A stretch of DNA of 64,000 bases from NCBI GenBank assembly GCA_016179685.1, contig JACPCR010000065.1:21581-85580 (forward strand), given 5' to 3'. The stretch comes from Planctomycetota bacterium (lineage in GTDB: Bacteria > Planctomycetota > PUPC01 > JACPCR01). Shown here piece after piece: positions 40,444-51,187 of this stretch; within the stretch, counting starts at the first letter, position 1; each line of letters opens with the position of its first letter. The notes under the pieces are model-generated. The model searched no databases and was not told where the DNA came from. It worked only from the letters and a program-made list of their open reading frames with translations. Both the position numbers and the translations under genes were made by a program.

Positions 40444-42729
40444 ATGAAAGAGAAACCCTTTGCGACGCGCGTGGGGGTGCTTCTTCTCCCCGTCCTGCTC
40501 GCTTGCAGTCTCATGCCAGCCTCCGTGCAGGCGGCTCGCAAGGCCAGGGAGAGGGTCAAGGAAAAGACGGAAGGCGACTTCGCGGCCGGCCGGCTGCTTC
40601 AAAAGGCCCAGGACCTCCTGGCGGCGAAGGAGTACGAGCGCGGGGTCAAGATGCTCCAGACCCTGATCGAGCAATACCCCGAAAGCCTCATCCGCTACAA
40701 GGCCTTCCTGGCCCTCGGCAAGCATTTCCTCGAGGTCCACAACCAGGAGGAGGCCGTCCGTTCCCTCGGCAAGCTCAAGGAGCTGAAGAAACCGAACGAG
40801 GAGATGGACGAGGAGCAGCAGGAGCTTTACGTGGAGAGCCTCTATCTCACCGGCATCGCCTATTTCCAGTCCCGGCAGTACAACGCCGCCTTCCCGGTCC
40901 TGCGCCAGATCACGCGGGACTATCCCAACACGGTCTGGGCGAACCAGGCCTACTACTACATCGGCATGTGCCACTTCTCCCAGGAGAACTGGAACAAGGC
41001 CATCGAGGCCCTTTCGCTGGTCGGGACCTTCGTGGACGCCTCGAGCCCCTCGGTTCGGTACGTCGAGGCGGGCCGAAGGTTTTACCTCAAGATCGAGGAC
41101 GGCGACCTCCCCGTGCTCACCGCCCTCGGCGGCAAGGTCCGGGCCGACCTGGAGACCCGCAGCGGGGACAAAGAGTCCGTTCTCTGTGTGCCTCTCTCCG
41201 GCAAGGGCGACATCTACATCGGGTCCGTCCCCACGGAGGTCGGCGTCGCGAAGCCCGGGGATCAGACGCTTCAGGTCCTCTCGGACGATGCCATCACGAC
41301 GACGTATACCGATGAAAACACGGTGCGCGGGGAGAGAAACATCCAGCGTTCCTACGTCGCCGAGGTGGTCTCCTCCGGTACCTTGGGCTTCACCCTCGGC
41401 ACGTTCGAGTCCTCCGCCAGCGCCGCCTTCCTGGGCCAGCCGCTTTATCTCCTGGTGTCCGACGCCGATCGGGATACTTCCCCCGAGGCCGAAACGGTCA
41501 AGGTGAAGGTCTTTTCCCGTTACGCCGTCGTCCAGGCCGAGGAGGGCGAGGCCGATGCGCCCCGCGGCATCGACGTCGAAAAGCTGCTCCGCAAGGAGAA
41601 AGATAAGGATGAAGAGCAGTTCAAGGTCCGAGATGAAGTCACCATCGAGCTGAGGGAGCTGGGCGACGCGCCAGTCCACACCGGCATGTTCGGCGGCCGC
41701 GTCCTCGTCCAGGGCGTGGCCGAGGAGGTGGCTGGCGACAAGTCCGACAGCGTCCTCTCCTCGGCCCTCAACGATGAGGTGGTGGCGAGTTATATCGATT
41801 CGCGGCATCTCGGCGGGAGCTACGCTCGGGAGGTCCTGGCCCGGACGAGCGTCGCCGGCGAGATCGACGCCCGGCCCCGCGCCACGCAGAACATCGTCTT
41901 CGACGAGACCATCAAGGCCCGCAAAAATTTGGTGGAGGCCGCAGCCTACCTCGAGCTGGGCCGCATCTTCCGCAGCATGGGACTCCTCCAGGGCGCCCGC
42001 GAGCGATGCAATCAGGGCCTCCAAAACGTCGAGCCGGTCATCCGCACCGAAGTGCCCATCCCGGCCGACCTCAAGGAGCGGTCGTTCCAGCTCAAGTGGG
42101 AGCTGCAACTCGCCATGGGCGAATATGCCGCGGCCATCGCTACGTGCCAGTTTTTCAACCGGCTCTACCCGGACTCTCCTCTGGTCGACCACGCTCTGAT
42201 GGAGATCGGCAACGCCCATCTCGAGAAGAAGAATTTTGCCGACGCGATCGGCGTCTTCCGCCAGATTCTCCAGCTCCCGGCCTCACAGGTGAAGGCGGAG
42301 GCCCAGTTCCGGATCGCCCAGGCGCTCGAGTCGGACGAGGCGGCCCCCGCCGCCGCCCTGGCCAAGGCCATCCCCGAGTACCAGGCCTGCGCGGAACGCT
42401 TTCCGGACAGCGAATTCGCCGGCCCCTCGCTCGCGAAGCTGATCGACTACCACGTGGCCACGAAGGATTACGGGCAGGCCAACGCCCTCCTCGAGCAGAT
42501 TGCCCAGGACTATCCTGACGCCAGGTTCATGGACAACATGCTGATCAAGTGGGTGATCGTCGCCTATTCCATGGGCGATGTCGCCAAGGCGAAAGATAAA
42601 TGTTCCCAGCTCCTGTTCGAGTACCCTTCGAGCCCGCACGCCGCCAAGGCCAAAACCATTCTTCCCAAGATTGAAGAAAAAGTGAGGAAGGCTTCGCCCT
42701 CCACCAAGGCCGTCGATGAGGGCAACTAG
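40444..42729 (+). CDS. Secreted TPR protein with embedded beta modules, 761 aa
   Basis: Signal peptide at residues 1-30 (VGVLLLPVLLACSLMPASVQ). TPRs at 40-190 (AQDLLAAKEYERGVKMLQTL, AYFQSRQYNAAFPVLRQITR). Two beta modules follow at about 210-300 (LCVPLSGKGDIYIGSVPTEV) and 330-480 (FLGQPLYLLVSDADRD, DEVTIELRELGDAPVHTGMF). TPRs return at 490-750 (AAAYLELGRIFRSMGLLQGA, FNRLYPDSPLVDHALMEIGN, ADAIGVFRQILQLP). The same order, beta modules then AYFELA-type TPRs, is found in the 2760-aa protein downstream, so this is its compact relative. A periplasmic scaffold is likely. Confidence 0.8.
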   Translation: MKEKPFATRVGVLLLPVLLACSLMPASVQAARKARERVKEKTEGDFAAGRLLQKAQDLLAAKEYERGVKMLQTLIEQYPESLIRYKAFLALGKHFLEVHNQEEAVRSLGKLKELKKPNEEMDEEQQELYVESLYLTGIAYFQSRQYNAAFPVLRQITRDYPNTVWANQAYYYIGMCHFSQENWNKAIEALSLVGTFVDASSPSVRYVEAGRRFYLKIEDGDLPVLTALGGKVRADLETRSGDKESVLCVPLSGKGDIYIGSVPTEVGVAKPGDQTLQVLSDDAITTTYTDENTVRGERNIQRSYVAEVVSSGTLGFTLGTFESSASAAFLGQPLYLLVSDADRDTSPEAETVKVKVFSRYAVVQAEEGEADAPRGIDVEKLLRKEKDKDEEQFKVRDEVTIELRELGDAPVHTGMFGGRVLVQGVAEEVAGDKSDSVLSSALNDEVVASYIDSRHLGGSYAREVLARTSVAGEIDARPRATQNIVFDETIKARKNLVEAAAYLELGRIFRSMGLLQGARERCNQGLQNVEPVIRTEVPIPADLKERSFQLKWELQLAMGEYAAAIATCQFFNRLYPDSPLVDHALMEIGNAHLEKKNFADAIGVFRQILQLPASQVKAEAQFRIAQALESDEAAPAAALAKAIPEYQACAERFPDSEFAGPSLAKLIDYHVATKDYGQANALLEQIAQDYPDARFMDNMLIKWVIVAYSMGDVAKAKDKCSQLLFEYPSSPHAAKAKTILPKIEEKVRKASPSTKAVDEGN

Positions 42730-42904
42730 AAACTTGGTCTTCGCTATCTCGCGCGCGTTGGGACCGGAATTCGGGATCGAGGGAGTTTTCCTGCTGTGAG
42801 AGGCTTCGTCCGTGCCGTCGCTGTTCACTTATTGTGAAAAAATGGGTTGTCTGGTTGTTTCTCAGCCATGACGCGAAATCATTCGAAACCCGCGGAGACA
42901 GCGC

Positions 42905-45900
42905 ATGCATCAGTCCCAGGATTCCAATAGCCGTGCCAGTCTCCTGCCATCTCTTTCGCTCTTCTGTGGGAAGGCGTCACGCCCGACGCGCCGCGCTCAT
43001 CGGATCGCCGTCCTCCTCCTCCTACAGATGACCCTGGCCCCGGGCCCCGTACGGGCCGAGCCGCCGGCCAAGCCCGAGGAGATTTTCGAGTCCCTCCTCC
43101 AAAAGGTCCAGAAGGCCCAGGTGGGCGGAGCATCCGAGGAAGAGGCGAAGCAGCTCCTCAGCTTGAGCCGGGACCTCGGCCGCATCTTGCCGGCCTCGAG
43201 CGCCATACGAAATTACCTGAAGGCCAATAGCAGCCCTTCTCCTTCCCTCCTCCTCAAGGCCGCGGAGCATGCCCGGCTCGCTGGCGACTTCCGAACCGCG
43301 GTGACGCGCTACAAGGCCTACCTGAGCAAGGCCGCGCCCGGCGAGGAGGCCTCCCTGGCCGCCGCGGCGCTCTACACCGTCCAGGTCGATTTCCTCGGCG
43401 ATGCCGACGACGCCTACCAGTTCATGTCCCTCCACGGCGAGAAGTTCCGCCAGACCGTCCTCGCCCGCAAGTTCGACGAATGGTATCTCTCGACCGCCAG
43501 GAGCAGGAAACAGCTCGGGCTGATGGCCCGGCGGCTTCTCCTCATCCTCCAGGAAAAGATGCCCCTCGAGATGGAAAAGCTCTACTTCTGGTGGCATCTC
43601 GATGGCCTCCTCGAGGATATCCGATGGACCCAGCAGGACCTGGCTACCAAGGCCGAGGCCCTGCCGTACCTGCGGGAGATGCTTCCCCTGCTCCGGGACC
43701 CCGGGAAAAGCCTGGCCGCCACTTTCTACGTCAAGCACCTCGAATTCATGGCTTCCGCACCGGGCAAGAAGCAGGAGGACCTGGACAAAGACTTCGAATC
43801 CGTCCTCGCCGCGGCCAGGGCATTCTTCGACAACGCCCCCCATCTCGGCACTCTCGATAACATCATGTACGTCTTCTACGCCAACGACTGGAACGTGTTC
43901 AACCGCCAGCTCGGGCAGAAGCAGGCCTTCTTCCTGGCCGCGCTGGAAAAGCTTCCCCTTCCCGACCGCGTCTGGTTTTTCAACAACCGCAGGCACTGCC
44001 TTCAAGAGTGGGGCTGGTGGCAGCTCTCGGGCAAGCAACCCGAATACGTTCCGCACTTCGGGGACCTTTACGCCAACTGGCCGGACAATTACCCGGACAA
44101 CTGGGAAAACCTGAGGAAGCACGCGGCCGCCCTCGAAAATCACAACCACCGCTACGCCCTGATCGTGAAATCCCTGGCCGCCGGAAACGACCTCAACGGC
44201 TGCGTGGATGTCCTGGTCCAGCGCCATGCGTGGCAACTCAATTTCGGCGACCCTTACGAGCTTCTCACCCGGCCCCTCTGGTCCATCTACCGGCGTCTGC
44301 CTCGGCCCGATGGGCAGCCGCTGCCCGGCGACTCACTGGCTCGCGCCGTGCTCCACCTCGGCAACACCACCGCCGTCCAATCGCCCATCGCCCTCTTCGA
44401 CCTCGCCGCGGTGAAGGACTTCATCCTCCAGGCCTGGCGCTACGGCGGAGACCACCCGAACGACAAGTCGAGGGTCGCTGCCGCCTGCCGCACCCTCGAC
44501 TGGGTCCCCTATACCGCCGAGGAGCGGCAGAACCTGTTCGGCCCCGTCCTCGAAGAATTCAAGACCTGGTCGAAAAAACTCCAGGATTCGGCCGCTGCCA
44601 AGGCCGATTTCGAGGCCAAGAGCGCTGCGGCCACAAAGGCCGAGGAGAAGCGCGTCGAGGCCCTCAAGAGCCAGAGCGACAGCAACGCCCTCGCCGAGGC
44701 GGGCAAACTGGCCTCGGAGGCCGCCAGGGCCGCCTCTGAGGCCAAGACCCGGTTCGAACAGCTCGGGAACGTCACCGACGCCGAACTCGCCCAGATCAAG
44801 CCTCTTGAAGAAGTCCTGAACCCGATGCTTGACCCGAAGCATTTCGACTTGGCGAAATCGCCTAATCCTCTGTGCCAGAACCTCGCCGCCGCCGTTATCG
44901 CTTTGAGAGAGAAAAATCTCGAAAATTATCTGAAATGCGCCCGAGACGCATATCATCTCGTAAAAAATTATCCTGCACAGAAAACTCCGTTCGGATACGC
45001 CTCCCTCCGGTTCATCCTGGCCAACCGATTCGACCTTTTCGACACCTTCGATTTCCAGGTCGAGATTCTTGCCGACCAGCTCAACCTGGGCCGTCCCGAG
45101 GAGTCCCTTGCCGGGACCGTCTTCGACTCCCTCTGCTCCGGGCGTCCGAACTGGCACTCTTACGCACCCGCCACCGACGAGCCGAAGATGAAGAAGCTGA
45201 ACGATCTTTTCGCGGCGGCCCTGCGCAACCTCCTCGCCAAGGGGCAGTTCTCCCCCTCCCTGTTCTACTGGCTGCGGTACACCCGCAACGGCAATGGCTG
45301 GGACCACCGGCATGACTGGAACGTGGACGTCATGGAAAGAATGATCCAGGAAAAGACCCTTTTCACGCACAACTACAAGCCGGTGTGGGGCGAGCGTTCG
45401 ATGACTCGGAACATCATGCAGCTGGTCACGAACGAGTTCCACGGCCTCCATGGCAGCGGCCGATTCAGCATCTACACGTATTTCGCGGACATGTTCATCG
45501 AGGAGGCGGGGCGCACGGGCGATCTCGACTACACCTACTGGGACTGGGGCTACCAGGGCTACGGCGAGCAGATCAAGGTCATCGATTATGCCTCGAAGCT
45601 CCTCCAGACCAAGGACACCGTCGACACCGGCAAGCCTTTCGGCGTGAACTTCTGGAACTGGTCGGACCGCTGCTACATCGCCGGGGGGCAGCGCCAGCCC
45701 CTTCTGGACAAGTTGGAGGCTCTCTACGGCAAGACGCGTTTCGACGGGGACGCCATGGGCGGCGGCTACTTCAAGGCCAACGATCTCGGCCTCGGCAACC
45801 CGGAAAACCGGAAAGAATTCTTCCGCCGGCTCAACCTTTTCCTCGAACGCGCCCGCACGCAGCCGGTGCGCCACGCCATCCCCAGCCTCTACCACCTCTC

Positions 45901-48900
45901 CCAGATTGGAGATCCCAAGAGCTTCACCACGGAGGAGCTTCAGATTCTGGCCCGGGCTTTCGAGGATGCCACGGACACCTGGGGCGGCCGGCGGGATTGG
46001 CACGTGAATAGCCGGCTCTGCTACGAGCCGGTCATCCTTCTCTTTCAGGACGCTCTGCTCGCCAAGGGTCAGGACCAGACCTTTTGCCGGCTGGTCCCCA
46101 CGATCTGGAAAATGGTCCGCGAGCTCGTTTCGCAGAACAACGACCCGCGCTACTACCGCAAGATGGCCGAGGTGAGCGGCCGGCTGATCGACGAGCGCAA
46201 GTACGATCTGGCCGCCGTGTACAGCTCGAAGGGGCTCGACATGATAGGAGGCGGCCTGCCTGAAGAGGTCCGGACCGCCCTCACCGCCGCCCGCACGAAG
46301 TCCCTTTCCAGCATCGGATGGGTCATCCCAGTCCCCCGCACCGATCCGCTCTACCCGCTTTACGAGGCGCAAATCGCCTACCTTTCCGGGAACGTGCAGA
46401 AGGCCTGGAATCTCTATCTGGACCATGCGGGCGGTGTGCTCCGGGCCTTTCGGGACCTCGATTCGGAATTCATTCTCTGGCTCATCGACAAGAACACGGA
46501 GGTGATGAGGTTCGAGGCCGCGGAGGCCCTGTCCCGCGCCATGATGCAATGGATCGACGGCAACCCGGGCGCCTTCGACAGCGAGACGTTGGCGCGCCTC
46601 TTGGTTTCGTACGCCGGCATCGCCCTCGCGCGCAAGGAATATCCCCGCGCCCGGGCGCAGTTCGGGCGCGTGATCGCCGCCCGCGAGTTCGAGGCCACCC
46701 GGGCCAAGATCGACGCCGAGCTGCGCATTGCCGAGGTGGACCGATTGACCAAGAACTACGACCGCGCCGTGCAGTCCCTCGAGAAGCTCGCTCGACACCG
46801 CGACAAGAACGTGCAGAAAGAGAGCTTTTACCAGCTTGCCCTGGTCAAGTTCGATCAGGAGGAATTTGTCGAAGCGGGCGAGCTTCTCGAGCGCGTCTTC
46901 GTGATCGATCCGGAGCACTCCGACGCCCGCATCCTGCAAGGCAAAATCTTCCTCAAGCGCAAGAAACTGGTCGAAGCCACCGAGATCGACCTCGGCATCG
47001 CCACCCGCCAGAAAATCCTTGTGCCCGGGACCGCGCTGAAGATCAAGCTCGAGGACCGCAACCTCTCGATCGTCGGGCGGTCCACCAACATCGAAGTGCG
47101 GGCCTGGACCGAGTCGGGCGACGAGGAGTTCTTCAACCTGCTCCCGTTCGGCGACTCGAAGACCAAGTTCGAAGGCCACATCCAGACGCAACTCGCACCG
47201 CTGGCCAAGGGAGACCACATCCTGCAGCTTCTCGGCGACGACAAGATTCACTACGACTTCTCCGAGAAGTTCAAGGAGGCCCAGCACGTCGCCGCGAGCG
47301 AGGCCGTCACCCTTTCCGTCGCCACCGACGCGGAGTTCCAGGCCTCCTCCGGAAAAATTCTGACCAGGAAGGAGCTGGAGGACCTCGCCTTCGAGCGTCT
47401 CGCCCGCGCGCACGCGAAGGACGCCGATGCGAAATCGCCCGCCCTGAGCACCCTCCGGTCCAGCCACGAGGTCAGGCCCGGGAACAGCATCTACGCGCGG
47501 GTCACGGACCCGGACCGCAGCGTGTCCGCGGACCGCGACGCCGTCGCGATCAGCGTCGCCACCTCGAGCGGCGACGCCATCGCCGGGATCGAGCTGCGGG
47601 AGACCGAGCCGTATTCCGGCATCTTCCAGGGCGTCATCCCCACCGCTTCCGCTCAGGCCACCGCCTACGCCTCGGACTCCGAGGAGGGACGCTTGCCCAA
47701 CTTCGTCATCTCCGCCGCCGATTACCCCGCCTGGGTCGGCGAGCCCAACAACCAGCGGCCCAAGACCTTCTCCGTCGACCTCAACGACAACGTCCTCCTC
47801 GGCCCGATGAAGATTCTGGCCGACGTGCCCGGCCGGAAGCTCAAGGAATTCTACGTCCTGACCTCCCTGAACGGACGGGACTTCACGACGGTCGCCTCCT
47901 GGCCCGCCGAGTGGAAGCCCTGGGACGGCAGCCTCCAGTGCGAGCTGGTCAAGGCGCCCGGAGAGCCTCAGAAAAACTGGGACGATTACCTCCGAATGGG
48001 CCGGTTTCGCCTCCTGGCCCCGCTGCTGACCCTTCCCGCCAAGGCTCTTTCCGCCGATTTCGACGCCAACGTGTGGGGCCAGCGCGAGGCCCTTCGGATC
48101 GAAGAGCACGGATGGTATCTCGCTCATTTCCGCGGCGCCTTCTTCCTCCCCGAAAAACGCGTCCGCACCTTCCAGCTCGACCCGAAAGGCCGCCTGGAGA
48201 ATATCCGTTACAGCTTCACCCTGGATGGGCAGCCCGGCGGGGACTCCACGGACCCCTTGCGCATCTCGAGACCGCTCAAGAAGGGCGTCCACGTCCTCGA
48301 AGCCTTTCTTCACGCTTATCGGTACTCGAACAATCCCTCCTTCCAGGTCCTTATGGACGTCGAGCAGCCGCCCTACATGGCGGCCTGCCCAGCGGACCTC
48401 TTCGATGTCGAGAAGTACCCGGAGATCCGCAAGGCCTTCTCCCAGGCCGCCGCCGCAATCACCGCCAGCCAGGATGCCTCTGCCTTCGACCTCGTCTTCC
48501 CGCCCGGGACCCGCGCCCGCATCGTTCGCCTCCTCCTGGCCGACTTCGAGACCGACGCACCCGCCCTCCGCAGGCTGCAACTCGCCGATGCCTCCGGCAA
48601 GCCGCTTCTGCCCACCAGCCAGGATTTCGCCGAGTTGATGAAGAACGCGACCCTGGAGCTGGTGCCCGGCGACCGCATCAGCATGAGCTACACGGACCCG
48701 AAGTACATCACCAAGGGCAAGGACATCCACGAGGCCTTCATGGACGTCACCTACAACAATGGCACGCTCAGCGCCTGCCTCGTCGAATACGCCCTCGCCG
48801 GCGGCAGCACGCACCAGGCCAGCTACGTCCCGCTCCGACGCTTCAAGACCGGCGAGGCGGTCACGATCTTCGTGCGCGACCCGGACGGCGACGGTTCCGA

Positions 48901-51187
48901 GAAGCTCGACACCCTCGACTTCACGGTGAGAACGTCCGATACCCAGCCCATCACCTTGAAGGCCCTCGAGACCGAGCCGCACTCCGGAGTCTTCGTCGGG
49001 AAGATTTTTCCCATCGAAGGCAAGCCGGAACGGCCCAGTGAGATCACCGTCAAGCCTGGCGATGAGATCAACATCGGGTACTTCGACCGGGAGAACACGG
49101 ACTACGGCATCCCCTGGGAACGGCAGTCCGCCATCGAGCAGGCCTTTTACAAGACGCCGGAGCTGCGGGTCTACGAGGTCGCTTCCCAGGAGGCCTCCCA
49201 TGAACAGGCCGGTCAAAAGTCCGGAGGAGTCGGAACGGCGGGTGGTCAGAAAGCGGGTCCGACCGATGCGGAGGCGGGGAAGGCGGCGGGTCAGGATGCC
49301 GGGCTGCCGGCCGGCGAGGCCGTGGCCGCGTCGGAAGCGCCTCCGGCCCGCAGCCTCGTGGTGACCCGGCCCGCCAGGCCCGACCCATCCCACCTGGGCT
49401 CTGTCTTCCTGGACGGGCCCATCCTCGTGGAGGTCCTGTGGCCCACCATCGCTCTCTCCGCCACCAGCTCGACGACGCTTTACGCCCAGACCTCTTCGGG
49501 AAGAAAGCTGCAAGAAGAGACGTCTGCTGAGGCCTTCGACATCCGGGTCCCCGGCACGATCAGGCTGACCGCGTCGCCCGGCGATGCCGCCGTGGGAAAG
49601 ACCCCGCTCGGCTATCAGGACATCATCTTCCGGGGGGATCCGGAGGCCTCGGACGCGCTGACCGATGGCCGGTTCGTCTTCACCATCCCCGTCCAGCTCG
49701 GTGAGGTGCCTGAGAAATCGCTCGCCGTCGAGGAAGATGCACCCGCCCTCCCGGACCCGGCCGCCCAGAAGGACAGCGTCCTTCGAGTCAAGGGGGACGA
49801 CGAGATTCATGTCGGCTTCCGATATACGGACGACAAAGGCGCCTCCGCCTGGCTGGTCCAGAGCCTCCGGCTGCGGAGCGAGCCCTTCTTCGCCGTGCTG
49901 GACCGCAAGTTCGAGAAGGAGGTCAGTGAAATCTATGTGGGCGAGCATCTCTATTTCCAGGTGACGGACAAGGCCCGCGACGTCAGCCGGGAGCGCGACC
50001 AGGTCTCCATCGATCTGGAGACTACCTCGGGGAAAACGCTTTCCCTGGTCCTCAAGGAAACCTTCGAACATACGGGCGTGTTCCAAGGCCTCATCCCTTG
50101 CCTGTATGCCGAGGTCGGCTTCGAGGCGCGCCCGGCCGAGTTCCTCCCCTGCCTCTATGGCGACACGATCACCGCGACTTACCGCCCCGATGAGAACGCC
50201 AAGCCCCTTGCCCGCCGCATCGTCGTCCAGAAGGGCTCCGACGGCTCGGTCCTCTCCTTCACCAAGCGCTTCAACGACGCCGCCATCGGCATCCAGACCC
50301 AATTCACCGTGGCCGAGGCCTACTTCGAACTGGCGAAGAAGCACCGGGCCCTCAATGAGGAAGCGCTGGCCCGCCGCGAGATTTCGCAAGGCAAGAAGCT
50401 CCTCGAAGAGGCCATTCGGGACTTTCCCGACACCGAGGCCAGGGCCCAGGCGGACTATCTGCTGGCGAATCTCTCGCTCGAGTTCGCCGCCGATTCCAAG
50501 AACGAGGAGGCGCAGCGCCGCTACTTCATGGAGGCGGTCACCCGCTTCAGCGACCTCGTCGCCTCGTATCCGGACAGCCCTTACGCGGCCAAGTCCCAGT
50601 TCAAGAAGGCGCTCACCCTGGAAAAGATGGGGCAGATGGACCTCGCCTGCGAGGAATACGTCAAGCTCTCCTACCGCTACCCGGAGAACGAGCTGGTGGC
50701 CGAGACCATCGCCCGTCTCGGGCAGTATTTCTGGACCAAGGGGAAGGGCCTCAAGCAGGACGCGGAGGCCCGGGAGAATCCCCTGGAACGCGACAAAATC
50801 CTGCTCCAGGCCCGGCAGATGTACGAGACCGCGGCAGAGGTGTTCGGCCGCCTCGCGGCCCGCTTCCCCAACCACCAGCTCGCCGGCAAGACCACCGTCC
50901 TCTCCGCCCAGGCCTACATGATGACCGAGGACTTCGCCCGGGCCGCCAAGGTCTTCAAAAAGGCCATCAAGCAGTTCGAAGACGAGAAGGACGTCGTCGC
51001 CGAGGCCATGTACTGGTGCGGCGACTGCTTCATGAAGCAAAAAAATTTCACGGAGGCTTACCGCCTCTTCAAGAAGCTCACCTGGGACTACCCCGAGAGC
51101 AAGTGGGCCAAGTTCGCCCGTGGCCAGCTCTCGAGTCAGACCCTTCTCAGCGTCGAGGAAAGCGCCCTTGCCCATGAGTCCGAATAG
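42905..51187 (+). CDS. Giant secreted TPR/beta-module protein, 2760 aa
   Basis: ATG at 42905 with GCGGAGA upstream. A hydrophobic signal segment lies at residues 35-52 (AVLLLLQMTLAPGPVRA). Residues 55-1365 are mostly alpha-helical repeats (DFRTAVTRYKAYLSKAAPGE; RARAQFGRVIAAREF; DRAVQSLEKLARHRDK). A charged coiled coil sits at about 560-620. From 1368 on there are five beta modules, near 1368-1455, 1518-1598, 1978-2062, 2192-2318 and 2342-2438. Several end in E-T-E/F-x-x-S/T-G-x-F-x-G (ELRETEPYSGIFQG, ALETEPHSGVFVGK, LKETFEHTGVFQG). Residues 2455-2760 return to TPRs (AEAYFELAKKHRALNEEALA, DFARAAKVFKKAIKQFEDEK). Two jelly-roll-like regions lie between modules 2 and 3. It is the largest gene here and directly precedes the ExbB/ExbD genes. 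Confidence 0.78.
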   Translation: MHQSQDSNSRASLLPSLSLFCGKASRPTRRAHRIAVLLLLQMTLAPGPVRAEPPAKPEEIFESLLQKVQKAQVGGASEEEAKQLLSLSRDLGRILPASSAIRNYLKANSSPSPSLLLKAAEHARLAGDFRTAVTRYKAYLSKAAPGEEASLAAAALYTVQVDFLGDADDAYQFMSLHGEKFRQTVLARKFDEWYLSTARSRKQLGLMARRLLLILQEKMPLEMEKLYFWWHLDGLLEDIRWTQQDLATKAEALPYLREMLPLLRDPGKSLAATFYVKHLEFMASAPGKKQEDLDKDFESVLAAARAFFDNAPHLGTLDNIMYVFYANDWNVFNRQLGQKQAFFLAALEKLPLPDRVWFFNNRRHCLQEWGWWQLSGKQPEYVPHFGDLYANWPDNYPDNWENLRKHAAALENHNHRYALIVKSLAAGNDLNGCVDVLVQRHAWQLNFGDPYELLTRPLWSIYRRLPRPDGQPLPGDSLARAVLHLGNTTAVQSPIALFDLAAVKDFILQAWRYGGDHPNDKSRVAAACRTLDWVPYTAEERQNLFGPVLEEFKTWSKKLQDSAAAKADFEAKSAAATKAEEKRVEALKSQSDSNALAEAGKLASEAARAASEAKTRFEQLGNVTDAELAQIKPLEEVLNPMLDPKHFDLAKSPNPLCQNLAAAVIALREKNLENYLKCARDAYHLVKNYPAQKTPFGYASLRFILANRFDLFDTFDFQVEILADQLNLGRPEESLAGTVFDSLCSGRPNWHSYAPATDEPKMKKLNDLFAAALRNLLAKGQFSPSLFYWLRYTRNGNGWDHRHDWNVDVMERMIQEKTLFTHNYKPVWGERSMTRNIMQLVTNEFHGLHGSGRFSIYTYFADMFIEEAGRTGDLDYTYWDWGYQGYGEQIKVIDYASKLLQTKDTVDTGKPFGVNFWNWSDRCYIAGGQRQPLLDKLEALYGKTRFDGDAMGGGYFKANDLGLGNPENRKEFFRRLNLFLERARTQPVRHAIPSLYHLSQIGDPKSFTTEELQILARAFEDATDTWGGRRDWHVNSRLCYEPVILLFQDALLAKGQDQTFCRLVPTIWKMVRELVSQNNDPRYYRKMAEVSGRLIDERKYDLAAVYSSKGLDMIGGGLPEEVRTALTAARTKSLSSIGWVIPVPRTDPLYPLYEAQIAYLSGNVQKAWNLYLDHAGGVLRAFRDLDSEFILWLIDKNTEVMRFEAAEALSRAMMQWIDGNPGAFDSETLARLLVSYAGIALARKEYPRARAQFGRVIAAREFEATRAKIDAELRIAEVDRLTKNYDRAVQSLEKLARHRDKNVQKESFYQLALVKFDQEEFVEAGELLERVFVIDPEHSDARILQGKIFLKRKKLVEATEIDLGIATRQKILVPGTALKIKLEDRNLSIVGRSTNIEVRAWTESGDEEFFNLLPFGDSKTKFEGHIQTQLAPLAKGDHILQLLGDDKIHYDFSEKFKEAQHVAASEAVTLSVATDAEFQASSGKILTRKELEDLAFERLARAHAKDADAKSPALSTLRSSHEVRPGNSIYARVTDPDRSVSADRDAVAISVATSSGDAIAGIELRETEPYSGIFQGVIPTASAQATAYASDSEEGRLPNFVISAADYPAWVGEPNNQRPKTFSVDLNDNVLLGPMKILADVPGRKLKEFYVLTSLNGRDFTTVASWPAEWKPWDGSLQCELVKAPGEPQKNWDDYLRMGRFRLLAPLLTLPAKALSADFDANVWGQREALRIEEHGWYLAHFRGAFFLPEKRVRTFQLDPKGRLENIRYSFTLDGQPGGDSTDPLRISRPLKKGVHVLEAFLHAYRYSNNPSFQVLMDVEQPPYMAACPADLFDVEKYPEIRKAFSQAAAAITASQDASAFDLVFPPGTRARIVRLLLADFETDAPALRRLQLADASGKPLLPTSQDFAELMKNATLELVPGDRISMSYTDPKYITKGKDIHEAFMDVTYNNGTLSACLVEYALAGGSTHQASYVPLRRFKTGEAVTIFVRDPDGDGSEKLDTLDFTVRTSDTQPITLKALETEPHSGVFVGKIFPIEGKPERPSEITVKPGDEINIGYFDRENTDYGIPWERQSAIEQAFYKTPELRVYEVASQEASHEQAGQKSGGVGTAGGQKAGPTDAEAGKAAGQDAGLPAGEAVAASEAPPARSLVVTRPARPDPSHLGSVFLDGPILVEVLWPTIALSATSSTTLYAQTSSGRKLQEETSAEAFDIRVPGTIRLTASPGDAAVGKTPLGYQDIIFRGDPEASDALTDGRFVFTIPVQLGEVPEKSLAVEEDAPALPDPAAQKDSVLRVKGDDEIHVGFRYTDDKGASAWLVQSLRLRSEPFFAVLDRKFEKEVSEIYVGEHLYFQVTDKARDVSRERDQVSIDLETTSGKTLSLVLKETFEHTGVFQGLIPCLYAEVGFEARPAEFLPCLYGDTITATYRPDENAKPLARRIVVQKGSDGSVLSFTKRFNDAAIGIQTQFTVAEAYFELAKKHRALNEEALARREISQGKKLLEEAIRDFPDTEARAQADYLLANLSLEFAADSKNEEAQRRYFMEAVTRFSDLVASYPDSPYAAKSQFKKALTLEKMGQMDLACEEYVKLSYRYPENELVAETIARLGQYFWTKGKGLKQDAEARENPLERDKILLQARQMYETAAEVFGRLAARFPNHQLAGKTTVLSAQAYMMTEDFARAAKVFKKAIKQFEDEKDVVAEAMYWCGDCFMKQKNFTEAYRLFKKLTWDYPESKWAKFARGQLSSQTLLSVEESALAHESE

